Of a stretch of 64,000 nucleotides of DNA, positions 1 through 8,805 are shown piece after piece. The stretch is from Shinella zoogloeoides. GTDB lineage: Bacteria; Pseudomonadota; Alphaproteobacteria; Rhizobiales; Rhizobiaceae. A program made the position numbers and the translations under genes. The notes below the pieces were generated by a model, which was given only the letters and a program-made list of their open reading frames with translations, did not search any database and was not told where the DNA came from. Numbering within the stretch: the stretch's first letter is position 1; the number at the start of each line of letters is the position of its first letter. The stretch is from the NCBI RefSeq assembly GCF_022682305.1, contig NZ_CP093528.1, positions 2,927,501 through 2,991,500 of the forward strand, read 5' to 3'.

Positions 1-1284
1 GTCCGCAGTATAGTCCGCTACGACCGATACCTTGCGAGCGTTGGCACGGATGAAGGCAAGCTTCTGCTTCCTCTGGCAGTGGTTATGGCTCTGGATGGCC
101 TGATTGTCGAATGTCTTGGTGCGTTCCGTGCTGTCGTCGACGAAGCCGTATGGGTCGCCGTAGATGGCGGCATCTTCCGTGACGTAGTGGTTCGCCGGAT
201 TGACATAGCGACCTCGCACCGCAAGCACGGTTGCAGAGCGCCTGCGATTCTTGTCGACGCGGATGCTGAAAATGTTATCCGCAGTCAGCCGCACATCAGG
301 CGCAACGAATTCGCCGGCATGCACGCCAACTTTGCCGTCGGCGCGTTCGTAAACGACCATTTCGGCCGCCTCGTCCATGATGCGCCCTACTTCGACAGGA
401 TCGTTGTTGGCGCGGAACCAGAACCCGCCGTGATAGCGGCGCTCAGTACCGCCAGTTCGATTCGTGACGATCTGGTCGCACACGTTTGCCGCATTGATCC
501 AGTCGGGCAGGTGCATTGCTGAATACGGCATCTTCCCGCCGACCGGATGGCAAAGGTGCCATAGCCGCATCAGCGCCAGATTGCTGGAAAACTCCCACGT
601 CAGTGGGTTGTCGTAGCGATGCGAGCCGGAACCGCCCTGCGTGCCATCTTTTCGCGGATCGTAGAGCAGCGCCCCGTCCCCCACCGCGGAATGCTCAGGC
701 ATCTGATTCGGGAAGGCATCGAGATAGTTCTCCTGGTCGACGGTGTCACAGCGCATGCGGACCGAGGCTATGCCGTCACCCCGGCAGGTACTGCCCCAAG
801 CATCCGGAAAAACGGAAACGACATCGGAATAAGCCGTCTCTGAGTTGAGGCCCGCACGCGTTTGAATGTTGACATAGTGCGACGAGCCAACGCTGTAGTG
901 GGACGTGACGTTGCCAGATCCATCGAGCGTCAGTTTGTCATCGTGCCCATAATGCTGCACGAAGCCTTGGATGCGATGGCATGCCCAGGCCATGATGTGG
1001 TAGGCGGAGCCGTTTCGCTCTTCAAGGAAGATATAGTCTCCGCCTTTCTTCGTCCGGCCAAGAACGTAGGTCCGGGGCGGTACGTTCTGCTTGAGATTGT
1101 ATGACCCGTCATCGGGCTTTGGTACGGACGGTCTGTCAGGGGCGAGGAGGGAACTCGCCAGGTAAAGCCCGGCGCCGAAAATGGCGTAACCAAGCGCCGT
1201 TGCAAGGGGGCCGGCGAGCGTCGTTGCGATAGCCGTCGACGAAATCAGAAACGAAAAGATAGGCCCGGCGATTAGCTGCGGCAT
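1..1284 (-). CDS. Phage tail tip / host-specificity protein, partial (C-terminus beyond left edge)
   Basis: A reading frame opens at 1284 and stays open to the edge of the window (428 codons seen). The N-terminus has a hydrophobic Ala/Gly-rich stretch (about residues 8-48) followed by a Pro-rich linker, as is usual for the large tip protein made last in siphophage tail operons. Its start overlaps the end of the preceding gene (ATGCCGCAGCTAA). By position it matches the J/'megatron' slot of gene transfer agent tails, which bears the host-recognition parts. The family is inferred from position and the N-terminal pattern; the receptor-binding region is not visible. Confidence 0.75.
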   Translation of the reverse strand, partial: MPQLIAGPIFSFLISSTAIATTLAGPLATALGYAIFGAGLYLASSLLAPDRPSVPKPDDGSYNLKQNVPPRTYVLGRTKKGGDYIFLEERNGSAYHIMAWACHRIQGFVQHYGHDDKLTLDGSGNVTSHYSVGSSHYVNIQTRAGLNSETAYSDVVSVFPDAWGSTCRGDGIASVRMRCDTVDQENYLDAFPNQMPEHSAVGDGALLYDPRKDGTQGGSGSHRYDNPLTWEFSSNLALMRLWHLCHPVGGKMPYSAMHLPDWINAANVCDQIVTNRTGGTERRYHGGFWFRANNDPVEVGRIMDEAAEMVVYERADGKVGVHAGEFVAPDVRLTADNIFSIRVDKNRRRSATVLAVRGRYVNPANHYVTEDAAIYGDPYGFVDDSTERTKTFDNQAIQSHNHCQRKQKLAFIRANARKVSVVADYTAD

Positions 1285-1688
1285 TGCAGTCTCCAGATTG
1301 CCAGAGAAGAGGCGAAGACGCGGTCAAAGCCGCGCGGAGTGCGCACCAGCCATCCACATCCGTCGTGGATGGCACCAAATTGTCTTTTCACGTTATTGCG
1401 CGAACCGATGACACCGACAGCCCCGGCTTCCGGCGCCTCGACGCGTTCACTGATTTCATCGGCGCACGATGCGACGAGCGGCACTACGCCACCTGCGGCT
1501 GATATTATGGCTTGGTAGCCGATCTCGTCGCTATACGCGCCTCGCAAGTGCTTTGCCGGGTCTTCATTGCCGAGCCAAATGGCCCAGTCAGCGAGGATAA
1601 TGCAGCAATCTGCATACCCAGGCGCCCACGGCTTTGCTTCGTTGACGGCGACGAACTCCTTCAGTGACGGCTTTACCAATTCGGCCAT
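1272..1688 (-). CDS. Tail assembly protein, DUF6950/NlpC-P60-like position
   Basis: 138 residues. The motif GYADCCIILADW near residue 25 resembles the Cys-containing helix of NlpC/P60-like tail peptidases, and the protein occupies the GTA gp14 slot between the gp13-like and tip genes. No clear catalytic His could be placed, so it may be a non-catalytic structural relative. It overlaps both neighbours by a few codons, pointing to translational coupling in one tail operon. Confidence 0.6.
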   Translation of the reverse strand: MAELVKPSLKEFVAVNEAKPWAPGYADCCIILADWAIWLGNEDPAKHLRGAYSDEIGYQAIISAAGGVVPLVASCADEISERVEAPEAGAVGVIGSRNNVKRQFGAIHDGCGWLVRTPRGFDRVFASSLAIWRLQCRS

Positions 1689-2245
1689 GAGACGGTCTTG
1701 TCCCGCATCAACGGGACGCGCTTGCAGAACTCATCGTCCGGCGCCGATGGGTTGAGCGTCTTGGAATAAGCGCGCTGGTCGACATCAGACAGAACGCCGC
1801 CGTTAGTGATGTTCCGCAGCGTGAAGCGGTTCGTTACCTCAAGGTTCACGCGCGATGTGATGCCGTCTTCGCTGGCATCATCGGCCACATCGATGTTGTC
1901 GATCTCGCCAGAGAAGACAACAATCGGCTCACCGTCCGGCTGCTCGCGCTCATCCAGAATTTGCAGCTTCACAACGACCGGCGAACCCTGAACCGGCATG
2001 CTCTCGTCGTACTCCCAAACGTAATCAGCCGCCGAGCCGGTGGTGCTGACGAGCGACAGTCCGAGCATGAATGCCTCGCCGTTGATCGCGGCCTCAATCT
2101 GCTGCAAGGCGTCTTCGGTGAACTGTGCCGGTTTGTACTCATTGCCGTCGGAGTCGATGAAAACACCGCCCCCGCCATTCCACACTCGAATGGTGACGTC
2201 TGGCAATTCCACGTCACACAAGATCCGCAGCGACTTGATGGTCAT
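1673..2245 (-). CDS. Phage tail protein (hub position, GTA gp13-like slot)
   Basis: 190 residues. It is beta-rich with repeated V-x-L/V strand patterns and contains the segment SGEIDNIDVADD, typical of tail-hub domains that bridge the distal tail protein and the tip. It sits between the distal-tail-like gene and the peptidase-slot gene, exactly where GTA gp13 (DUF2163) lies. The assignment is by position and composition; residue-level homology is not obvious to me. Confidence 0.5.
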   Translation of the reverse strand: MTIKSLRILCDVELPDVTIRVWNGGGGVFIDSDGNEYKPAQFTEDALQQIEAAINGEAFMLGLSLVSTTGSAADYVWEYDESMPVQGSPVVVKLQILDEREQPDGEPIVVFSGEIDNIDVADDASEDGITSRVNLEVTNRFTLRNITNGGVLSDVDQRAYSKTLNPSAPDDEFCKRVPLMRDKTVSWPNW

Positions 2246-2263
2246 GGCCGATTTTCCTTGCGA

Positions 2264-2971
2264 CTAGTAGGTGCCTGCCCAGTAGTCGGTTGCCTCAATG
2301 AAGCTGACGCTCGGCCGCGCATTCTTGGCGATGGCATCCTGCCCGACGTCCATGCCGCGATCTTCCGCCAGGTGGCAAAGACAGGTCGGACGGTCGAATT
2401 CGAGGTCGGCGCCAGCCGGGATAAGCTCGCGAACCGTGGGCGAGATCGGGACCTCCCAGACATCGCCATCGATGCTGATTGCTGGCCCAGTCTCATAGAG
2501 GGCGTGGTTATAGCTGAACCGCACGCCGACGAGATTTGCAGCGGCTTTGATGATGCGCAGCCGGATCGTTGTCGCACCGACGGCCGTCACGCCCTCGGTG
2601 ACAACGGAAATCGCGCCTTGCACATATTCCGTGCCATCGTTGAAGGTCGAACCATCGGAATGCGGCACTTCTGCCACGCCTTCAAACGCGCCCGAAACAT
2701 ACGGCGCCGAAAGCGATGCCCGCACCGGCAGGGCAATGAGGCCGGAGCGTCCGCCGAGTTTTTGGCGGATCGCCTGCCATGTCTGCCATTGCGCCCGGTT
2801 CCGGTTTTGCATGGCGATGCCGCTGTACTCGATCTTCCAGTAACCTAGATCCGTCCGCGTCGACGGAGTGATACCGCCGAGTGTCGTCCCGCCAGATCGC
2901 GTGAACGGCACAAGATTGGCCGCTACCTGCTGCGGACGAAGCAGGCAATGCGGCCAGACGATTATCGCCAT
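2264..2971 (-). CDS. Distal tail protein (GTA gp12-like slot)
   Basis: 235 residues. The N-terminus (VWPHCLLRPQQVAANLVPFTRSGG) names a pattern I associate with rhizobial phage proteins next to the tape measure gene. Its start overlaps the tape measure stop (ATGGCGATAA). Position directly after the tape measure gene supports a distal tail/baseplate role. No catalytic motif is seen. Confidence 0.5.
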   Translation of the reverse strand: MAIIVWPHCLLRPQQVAANLVPFTRSGGTTLGGITPSTRTDLGYWKIEYSGIAMQNRNRAQWQTWQAIRQKLGGRSGLIALPVRASLSAPYVSGAFEGVAEVPHSDGSTFNDGTEYVQGAISVVTEGVTAVGATTIRLRIIKAAANLVGVRFSYNHALYETGPAISIDGDVWEVPISPTVRELIPAGADLEFDRPTCLCHLAEDRGMDVGQDAIAKNARPSVSFIEATDYWAGTY

Positions 2972-5529
2972 TCAGCACCTGCCTTATCGTTTTGATATGC
3001 CGCCATGGTCGGGACGACACGTTGCGTTGCCGCCGATACGATGCTCGGGGCCGCCTTCTTGACCTGCCCCTGGCTGACGCTTTCGACGAACGGCAGCAGA
3101 TTGCCGTTGCTGTCGGCGGATACGCCGACCGTGACGTGGATGCCCTGCTGGCCGGCAGCTTTAGTGCCGCGAGGCAACACGACCTCGCCGCGCTGGAGGA
3201 TCGCCGGGACTTCGCCCGGCTGGAGGCCGGCCACGCCGCCAGTGTGATAGCGCTTGGCGCCGGCAAACGTCGAAGGCGAAACCGCGCGACGATGACCGTA
3301 GCCATCAGAACCCGCCACGCCGCCGGAATGGAGGATACCGGGAATGATGGCGCCACCCAGGAGGCCGCCTCCACCGCCGATACCAGAGAACAGGCTGTTG
3401 AGGCCGATGTCGATCAGCTTGTCGAGCACGCGGTTGAGCGCGTTCTTCAAGGCATCCGCAGCGGACACGCCGTTGCGCAGATCCGAAATGAACCCGCCCA
3501 GCGCTTCTTTACCGAGGCTGTTGAATTCCTTGGCTGCCTCGGCAACCTTGCGCTGGCTTTCCTTCAATCGCTCGTTCGCTGAAGCCGCCTTGGCGGTGTT
3601 TTCGGCAAGGCCCGAAATCTGCTCGCGCAACTGCGGCGTGATTTCCAATCCGGCCTTCTGCGCCTCGCTGAGCAACTGCTGCTCGATGCGTGCCTTTTCG
3701 ACCGCATAGCCATAGTCGTTCACCAGCGGGTTGAGCTTCGCCTGCGCTTCGTATTCAGCATTGAGCGCGTCAATGCGCGCCTGCACCTGCTGAACATCTC
3801 CCTTGAAGAGGTCAGAAGGCGTCTTTCCGCCGATGCCGGCGTCTTTCAACGACAGGCCACTACCGGAGAGATAAGACTGCGCTTCTTGCTTGCGTCGCGA
3901 CGGATTTGCAGACAGCCCGGTGATGGCTTGTGCCACCACCTCCGGACCGCCGCCGCTCTGAATGGCAGCGACGATCTTCTTTGGCAGCGATCCATAATTA
4001 TAAGCGATCGACGTTAGTGCGGCCTGCTGACCTTCACTCAACGACCTCCAGGTATCAATGCCAATGGCAGATTGGATGCCAGTTTGGAACTCGATAATCC
4101 GGCGGGAGAGATCGCGTTCCGCTTCGTCTAACGTAACGACGGTGTCTTTTGTGACCTTCTCAATGTCGCCGTTCGCCCGCGTGACCGTGTCAGAGCCGAA
4201 ACCGGCCCGCCAAGCATCAAATTTGCCCGTCGACGTGCGGGTGTCGGCATACGCCTTGCCGACGTAAGTCTCGAACCCACGGATCATGGCGGCGGCCGCG
4301 CTTGAGCCAACCGCCTGCATGTTTGCTTCGCCCGCCCTGAAGTTCTGCAGCTGATCGGGGTTCAGGAACTGACCGCCGCCGGAGAAAACCGGCGATAACT
4401 GCCCGAGAGGCGTCTGATTTACTTGATCCTGAAGCGACCTGTAATTCTTGGCGAACTCAGCAACCTGCTGGATCGCCGTCGTCATGGCAGGAATAAGGTC
4501 GGTCTTGATTTTTCCGGCGACAGCGGTAACAGCACCGCCGCCATCCGTGCCGAGGCCGAGTGCCTGCGCTGTCAATGCGGCGAACGCTTCGCGCGCCTGT
4601 TCGCCGGTCAGGCGGACCACCTTGAGATGACCCGCAACCTTTTCCAAATGCTCCTGAAGCGGAATCGATTCCTGCGCCGTCAGCCGAAGCTCTGTCGCAA
4701 GCTTGCGGACTGGCTCCGGCAGCCCCGTCATTCCCTCGATCTTTGCCATTTCCACCGAAAACTGGCGAAAATCCGGGATATCCTGTTCCAGTAAAGTTAA
4801 CGCTCGGCTGAAATCGGAAGCGCTCTTGGTCGCCCCACCAAGTATCTTTGCCGTCTCACCACTGAGAATGTCATCGCTGAGCGAGCCGGCCAAGGCCTTT
4901 GCAGCTTCGGTCGTGCTGCCGAATTCGTCGCGAAGCTTCTGCAACTCGACCTGACGGGCGGCATCGGTGTACTGCTTCGCGCCCTTCTCGGCGACACCCC
5001 AGGCATCCTCGAAGGACCGGATAACCTCCCCGTGTTCTTTCAGGTATTTGTCAACGTCGAGAACGCCTGAACTCAGGGTCGTGATGTATTGTACCGCTAC
5101 CCCCGTCAGTCCGATCAGCGCGAACGAGGCGAGCGACACAGGATTTACCATGGTCGCAAGCGCGCCACCTAGCGTCTTGACCGCGCCAATGATCCCACCA
5201 GAGCCCTGCAAGGCCTGGGACACCTGCGAACCCTGCTGAACCATGATGGTGAACGGCGAGGTGCCGGACGCGAGCCCCATGGCAATGTCGTTCAGCTGGA
5301 ACGACAGGTTCGAGACGGCGGCGCGCTGCGCGCCGAGCGACCGCTCGACCTGCCTGCCGCCAGTCTGAAAGCTGCGCGCGACGTTATCATTCGAGCGTTG
5401 GAACCGCTTCTCGATGCCGTCGGCCGTGTCTGCGCCGCTTTTCGCGATTGAGGCGAGCTGCTTCTCAAAGCGGCGCTGTGTGGCCTCAATGGAGACCAGC
5501 AGGCGTGCGGTGTCGTCGTTTGCAGCCAC
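2962..5529 (-). CDS. Tail tape measure protein with embedded lysozyme-like domain
   Basis: 855 residues, the largest phage gene here. The N-terminus (about 1-110) is helical and rich in Gln/Arg/Ala, followed by hydrophobic stretches near residues 115-160 typical of tape measure proteins. Residues about 420-560 contain a GH24-type lysozyme fold signature (YVGKAYADT...WRAGFGSD; a T4-lysozyme-like LDEAERDLSRRI; ALTSIAYNYGSLP). The C-terminal part is helical and ends in a Gly-rich GGGGGLLGG segment. It would set tail length and cut peptidoglycan on injection. It follows the two chaperone genes, as expected. Confidence 0.9.
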   Translation of the reverse strand: MAANDDTARLLVSIEATQRRFEKQLASIAKSGADTADGIEKRFQRSNDNVARSFQTGGRQVERSLGAQRAAVSNLSFQLNDIAMGLASGTSPFTIMVQQGSQVSQALQGSGGIIGAVKTLGGALATMVNPVSLASFALIGLTGVAVQYITTLSSGVLDVDKYLKEHGEVIRSFEDAWGVAEKGAKQYTDAARQVELQKLRDEFGSTTEAAKALAGSLSDDILSGETAKILGGATKSASDFSRALTLLEQDIPDFRQFSVEMAKIEGMTGLPEPVRKLATELRLTAQESIPLQEHLEKVAGHLKVVRLTGEQAREAFAALTAQALGLGTDGGGAVTAVAGKIKTDLIPAMTTAIQQVAEFAKNYRSLQDQVNQTPLGQLSPVFSGGGQFLNPDQLQNFRAGEANMQAVGSSAAAAMIRGFETYVGKAYADTRTSTGKFDAWRAGFGSDTVTRANGDIEKVTKDTVVTLDEAERDLSRRIIEFQTGIQSAIGIDTWRSLSEGQQAALTSIAYNYGSLPKKIVAAIQSGGGPEVVAQAITGLSANPSRRKQEAQSYLSGSGLSLKDAGIGGKTPSDLFKGDVQQVQARIDALNAEYEAQAKLNPLVNDYGYAVEKARIEQQLLSEAQKAGLEITPQLREQISGLAENTAKAASANERLKESQRKVAEAAKEFNSLGKEALGGFISDLRNGVSAADALKNALNRVLDKLIDIGLNSLFSGIGGGGGLLGGAIIPGILHSGGVAGSDGYGHRRAVSPSTFAGAKRYHTGGVAGLQPGEVPAILQRGEVVLPRGTKAAGQQGIHVTVGVSADSNGNLLPFVESVSQGQVKKAAPSIVSAATQRVVPTMAAYQNDKAGAEWR

Positions 5530-5530
5530 G

Positions 5531-5683
5531 TCAGAAGCCCTCGATGCCTAGTTCAGAAAGTCGGTCGTCGGCCATTTCTGGCGCAGCTTTTTCTTCCGTC
5601 GCGTGGGCTTCTTCAAAGCCTTGCAGGCAGTGGTGGAATTCCCACATCGTCATGTCGTCTATCTGTGCGGGCGCGAACCCCAT
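5531..5683 (-). CDS. Small tail assembly chaperone (Phage_TAC_1-like)
   Basis: A 50-residue frame starting GFAPAQIDDMTMWEFHHC, the W-x-M-T-x-x-E/W-style motif of short chaperones that follow the GTA gp10-type protein. It starts at the stop codon of the upstream chaperone gene and ends two bases before the tape measure start, the classic place for the second tail chaperone. Short length lowers certainty, but context and motif agree. Confidence 0.7.
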   Translation of the reverse strand: MGFAPAQIDDMTMWEFHHCLQGFEEAHATEEKAAPEMADDRLSELGIEGF

Positions 5684-6087
5684 CACAGCCCCTGCTCGGT
5701 AGAAGCCGGACCACCGTGTTCTTCCGTTGGGAAGCGGGTTTGGCGCTGGTCCTCCCCCGCCCCTCGCTCCCCCGGCGCATCATCCGCTTCCCACATGATG
5801 AAGCGCTTCAGAATGTCGGCAGCCGTGATCGAAAGCTCAAACGGGCTGTTCATGCCCGTGACGCGCTCCATCACCTTCCTTGCTTCCGCTTCCGAGAGAC
5901 CACCGCCGACAAGGCCAAGACGAATGGGCGCAAGCACATCGTCGAGCTTCCATTGTGACCCTAGAAGCCGAAGAAGAACGACGGAAACCCCGGCATCACT
6001 TGCCTGTTCGATCGCACGAAGTTCACCAATCCCGAGCCGGAAGCGGTGTTCGCCCCCGGCCCAGACGATAGTTTCAGCGGCCCGCAT
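5683..6087 (-). CDS. Tail assembly chaperone, GTA-gp10 family (PF11836-like)
   Basis: 134 residues. The segment GGEHRFRLGIGELRAIEQ at residues 11-28 and the later LDDVLAPIRLGLVGGGLSE match the GTA gp10/Phage_TAC_11 family pattern. It lies between the major tail protein and the tape measure gene and overlaps both, as in gene transfer agents of Rhodobacterales. It should bind the tape measure protein before tail tube assembly. Confidence 0.85.
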   Translation of the reverse strand: MRAAETIVWAGGEHRFRLGIGELRAIEQASDAGVSVVLLRLLGSQWKLDDVLAPIRLGLVGGGLSEAEARKVMERVTGMNSPFELSITAADILKRFIMWEADDAPGERGAGEDQRQTRFPTEEHGGPASTEQGL

Positions 6088-6539
6088 TACGAGCCGGATT
6101 CCGCAGCAACACGCGTCGGCAGGCCGTCGAACTGGATTTCCAGTTCAGCCGTTACCTTTTGCCCGCGCTCGCGGGTGTGGTTCAAGTTGACGAGATAGGC
6201 GGCGCCGGTTTCATACTCGGTGTCTCCCGGCTCTGCCTTGAGGTGGCCGACGCGAATGTTCTTCGTGGCGCCGGAATACCACCAGTCCATCATCGTGCCA
6301 TGCGACTGCGCAGCCCAGACGCCCGTACCCGAAAGCGTGACCTCGGACGACTGGACGGCGCGCTCGACCGCAGCCGGCAATGCCTCGTTGTCGCAATCCG
6401 GCACTTCGGTCGTGCTCATGTTGTGCGTGCGGTTGAGGGAATTCCCCGTAAGACCGCAGATCTTGATCCATGAGCCGGGCGTGATGCCCTCGATCTCGAC
6501 GACCATTTCATGAAAGTTCTCGGTGGAGGCGCGTGCCAT
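6087..6539 (-). CDS. Major tail (tube) protein
   Basis: 150 residues. It begins MARASTENFHEMVVEIEG and carries the W-x-x-G/SGATKNIRVGHLKAE block seen in phage tail tube proteins of the GTA/HK97 type. It starts the chaperone-tape measure unit and follows the tail terminator gene with one small gene in between. The start at 6539 has an AAACC-rich leader but sits after a clear gap, so it is well defined. Confidence 0.8.
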   Translation of the reverse strand: MARASTENFHEMVVEIEGITPGSWIKICGLTGNSLNRTHNMSTTEVPDCDNEALPAAVERAVQSSEVTLSGTGVWAAQSHGTMMDWWYSGATKNIRVGHLKAEPGDTEYETGAAYLVNLNHTRERGQKVTAELEIQFDGLPTRVAAESGS

Positions 6540-6610
6540 TTGGTTTCTCCGTGTGAAAACGGGCCGGGAGTGACCCAGCCAGAAAGGGCTTGTGGCCCGG
6601 TTTCAGGTGA

Positions 6611-6832
6611 TTAGGGCTTCGTGCCCGGTCTCTTGCGCTTGATGGCGCGTGCTTCCGTGCTGTTGGGCGACGGAACTCTTTCAGCCGCGCCTCGGGCCAC
6701 GGCATAGTCGATGAAGTCCTTGGGGAACTCCTGAGGGGACGGCGACGGCTCGGCGCTGAACCCGACCTTTGTCTTTGGCTCTCGCTGCGCCCCGTTCATG
6801 TGGATAGTGCGGAAGAAAATAGCCCAAGCCAT
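6611..6832 (-). CDS. Small phage protein between tail terminator and tail tube genes
   Basis: 73 residues starting MAWAIFFRTIHMNG. The ATG overlaps the stop of the tail terminator gene (TGATGG). The C-terminus is basic (AIKRKRPGTKP). Function unknown; position suggests a tail component or chaperone. Confidence 0.65.
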   Translation of the reverse strand: MAWAIFFRTIHMNGAQREPKTKVGFSAEPSPSPQEFPKDFIDYAVARGAAERVPSPNSTEARAIKRKRPGTKP

Positions 6833-7248
6833 CAATCCACCTCCTCATCAATCATTGCGGCAAGCTGGATAACGCCATGCTGCTGGAGCGGATCGGGGTC
6901 GTCGATGACACGCCACAAAACCACGTTGATTTCGACCAAGCCGAACGACGGCAACTCAATAGTAGCGGCTTCCACGATCTGCTTGACGGCGAACACGATA
7001 TCGTCACAAGCGAGCCGGCTTGGCTTCCTCGACCAGACATCCAGTTGCAACGTGATTTCCGAGCTGGCTATGCATTCCGCGCCGTCATCCGACCCGTACA
7101 CCGGGCCTCGGGCGATATGCGCATTCTTGCCCTTCCACGGATCCTTCGGCGCCTTGTCATAGACGGCATCGATGATGCTCATCAGGGCTGTGTTGCCGAT
7201 GAGGACGCCGCGCACCGCATCCCATAGCTCAGACGTTGGACTGGCCAT
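6832..7248 (-). CDS. DUF3168 family tail terminator/completion protein
   Basis: 138 residues. It has the DUF3168 layout: an N-terminal helix LWDAVRGVLIGNTAL, an Asp/Val-rich core with LQLDVWSRKPSRLACDDI, and a C-terminal strand with VVLWRVIDDPD. Members cap the tail tube and join it to the head. It lies between the HK97 gp10-like gene and the tube gene as expected. Confidence 0.8.
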   Translation of the reverse strand: MASPTSELWDAVRGVLIGNTALMSIIDAVYDKAPKDPWKGKNAHIARGPVYGSDDGAECIASSEITLQLDVWSRKPSRLACDDIVFAVKQIVEAATIELPSFGLVEINVVLWRVIDDPDPLQQHGVIQLAAMIDEEVD

Positions 7249-7657
7249 TTCCCGCCTCCGCCTGGATTGCCTTTTTCATTTCTCGCGTGATCCGGCTCTT
7301 GATCCGCTTGCGAAGTGCTCGCCATGAAGGAAAGAAGAACGGATGAGCTCGCATCTGAGATGTCCCAAATTCCTGCCAGCGCACGTAGTAGGCAGCCTTG
7401 CTGCCGGCATAGACGGTTATCTTTAGGCCTCGGCTGTCCTCGCTGCTCTCTGCGATGACGGTTGCGCCTTCAGGCGCTTTGCCCCATGTCCAAGAAATGG
7501 ACATCTGAAGATCACCGGTATCGACCGGCGCAAGCCGCTTCATCATGGCGACGAGCTCTTCCGCGCTCTTCTCCATTGCGGCACGCGCGGCGGCCTCAAC
7601 CCTCGCGGGGATGGTTACGGTTAGTTTCTTCTTGAATGCGGCAACACCCTCGACCAT
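7229..7657 (-). CDS. HK97 gp10 family phage protein
   Basis: 142 residues from the ATG at 7657 (MVEGVAAFKKKLTV). Diagnostic blocks are LAPVDTGDLQMSISW and YYVRWQEFGTSQMRAHPFFFPSWR, the 'vdTG.L..si' and 'efGT..m.a.Pf' signatures of HK97 gp10. These proteins complete the neck. It overlaps the DUF3168 gene downstream and touches the adaptor stop codon upstream. Confidence 0.9.
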   Translation of the reverse strand: MVEGVAAFKKKLTVTIPARVEAAARAAMEKSAEELVAMMKRLAPVDTGDLQMSISWTWGKAPEGATVIAESSEDSRGLKITVYAGSKAAYYVRWQEFGTSQMRAHPFFFPSWRALRKRIKSRITREMKKAIQAEAGNGQSNV

Positions 7658-8040
7658 CAAGCCGCAGTCCCGCTTTCCACGGTGATATCGATCCACTGGC
7701 GGTCGGTCGTCGGGATGACAGAGCGGACGGCGTAGGTTGGCCCTTTCCAGTATTCCTCGCCTGAGCCGCCTGCCCACTCGCCATCGCGAAGATTGCGCAT
7801 CCGCCAATCATGGTCGATCTGCTCTGTCTTCGAATTGCGACGAACGCGAACAACGATAGGCTGGCGACCTTCGAGGCGAGCGGCAATCACGGCTTCGGTG
7901 CCTCGGAGATAGGTAAAGCCGGCGCGGCACTCGAAAGCCTCGACAAAATCCTCCTGCTCATTGCCGTGGCCGTCGGACTGGAGCGCGCGCTCATCAAAAG
8001 CAACACGCTCATAGAGTTGGCCGGAACCGCGATCAGCCAT
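7657..8040 (-). CDS. Phage head-tail adaptor (joining) protein
   Basis: 127 residues from the ATG at 8040 (MADRGSGQLYERVAFDERA). The opening matches head closure proteins of the SPP1 gp16/HK97 joining type, and the core has 'EQIDHDWRMRNLRDGEW'-like spacing common to the family. It shares its last base with the start of the gp10 gene. Confidence 0.75.
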   Translation of the reverse strand: MADRGSGQLYERVAFDERALQSDGHGNEQEDFVEAFECRAGFTYLRGTEAVIAARLEGRQPIVVRVRRNSKTEQIDHDWRMRNLRDGEWAGGSGEEYWKGPTYAVRSVIPTTDRQWIDITVESGTAA

Positions 8041-8239
8041 CGCCTTCCAGGCTTTCTGTTGCGAGCGTGAAACAGCGCGTCGGAAAAACGATCCGCGCCT
8101 CGCCTGAGTGACCGGGACCACCATCAATTTCAATCCGGAGGACGCCGGTCATTCGAACGCCATCCCAGTAGGGGGTCAGCTTGCCCCGCTCATCCAAGCG
8201 GATTTCAAGCTTGCAGGTCTTGTGGGAAACCGCAGCCAT
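8033..8239 (-). CDS. Small beta-rich phage protein of unknown function
   Basis: 68 residues from ATG 8239. It alternates charged and hydrophobic residues (CKLEIRLDERGKLTPYWDGV), suggesting a small beta sandwich. It overlaps both neighbours, so it is part of the neck operon. No family recognised. Confidence 0.6.
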   Translation of the reverse strand: MAAVSHKTCKLEIRLDERGKLTPYWDGVRMTGVLRIEIDGGPGHSGEARIVFPTRCFTLATESLEGDG

Positions 8240-8805
8240 TATATTCTCGCAAACCAAGTGAAGTTCAGGTCAGTTTCGACGACAACGCCCCAAGCCGAAG
8301 CCCATTCGTTCACGGCACGGTCAACGCCGGAGAAATCGAACTCAGGTGCCGGATTTCGGTAATCATGCCCACCGATCCAGCCGCCGGCCTTAACCTTCGG
8401 CACCCACGCCGCGAGATCGGCCTTGACGCCCTCGTAGGAATGATCCGCGTCGATGAAGACCAGATCAAGCGAACCGTCCTCGATCGTCTGCGCCGCGTCT
8501 GCGGACAACACCGGCATGATGATCGCACGGCCGGGAAAATTCTTTGCCCTGCCCTCAGCCTCGCGGCGATGAGAAGCAACCCTTGCCGGATCGGTGTGAT
8601 TGGCGTGAACGTCGCCCGTCGCGCGGTAGTGCTCCGGTTGGTTCTCCGCCGTCTGCCAGCTATCCACCATGAAAAGCTTGAGCGTAGGGTGGTTGCGCAG
8701 AAGGTATTCCGACATCATCCCGCGCAGGACGCCGATTTCTGCCGCTACGGCATTGACCGGCAGGCGCTTGAGGACGGCAGAGCCGCGTTGCTCGAAAGGC
8801 TTCAT
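8239..8805 (-). CDS. Class I SAM-dependent methyltransferase
   Basis: 188 residues. Motif I is AAEIGVLRGMMSEYLL (residues about 20-35) and the acidic post-I/II region is DLVFIDADHSYEGVKADL near residues 116-133, the Methyltransf_24-type pattern. Its start TAATG overlaps the stop of the glycosyltransferase-like gene. It belongs to a three-gene enzyme block (methyltransferase, sugar-transferase-like, DUF115-like) wedged into the head-tail genes, which could modify a surface sugar, a capsid component or DNA. The substrate is not readable from sequence. Confidence 0.75.
   Translation of the reverse strand: MKPFEQRGSAVLKRLPVNAVAAEIGVLRGMMSEYLLRNHPTLKLFMVDSWQTAENQPEHYRATGDVHANHTDPARVASHRREAEGRAKNFPGRAIIMPVLSADAAQTIEDGSLDLVFIDADHSYEGVKADLAAWVPKVKAGGWIGGHDYRNPAPEFDFSGVDRAVNEWASAWGVVVETDLNFTWFARI

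Noticed and set aside
79..522. + strand frames at the left end
   Set aside because: They are antisense to the tail tip gene, which is open on the - strand from 1284 to the edge.
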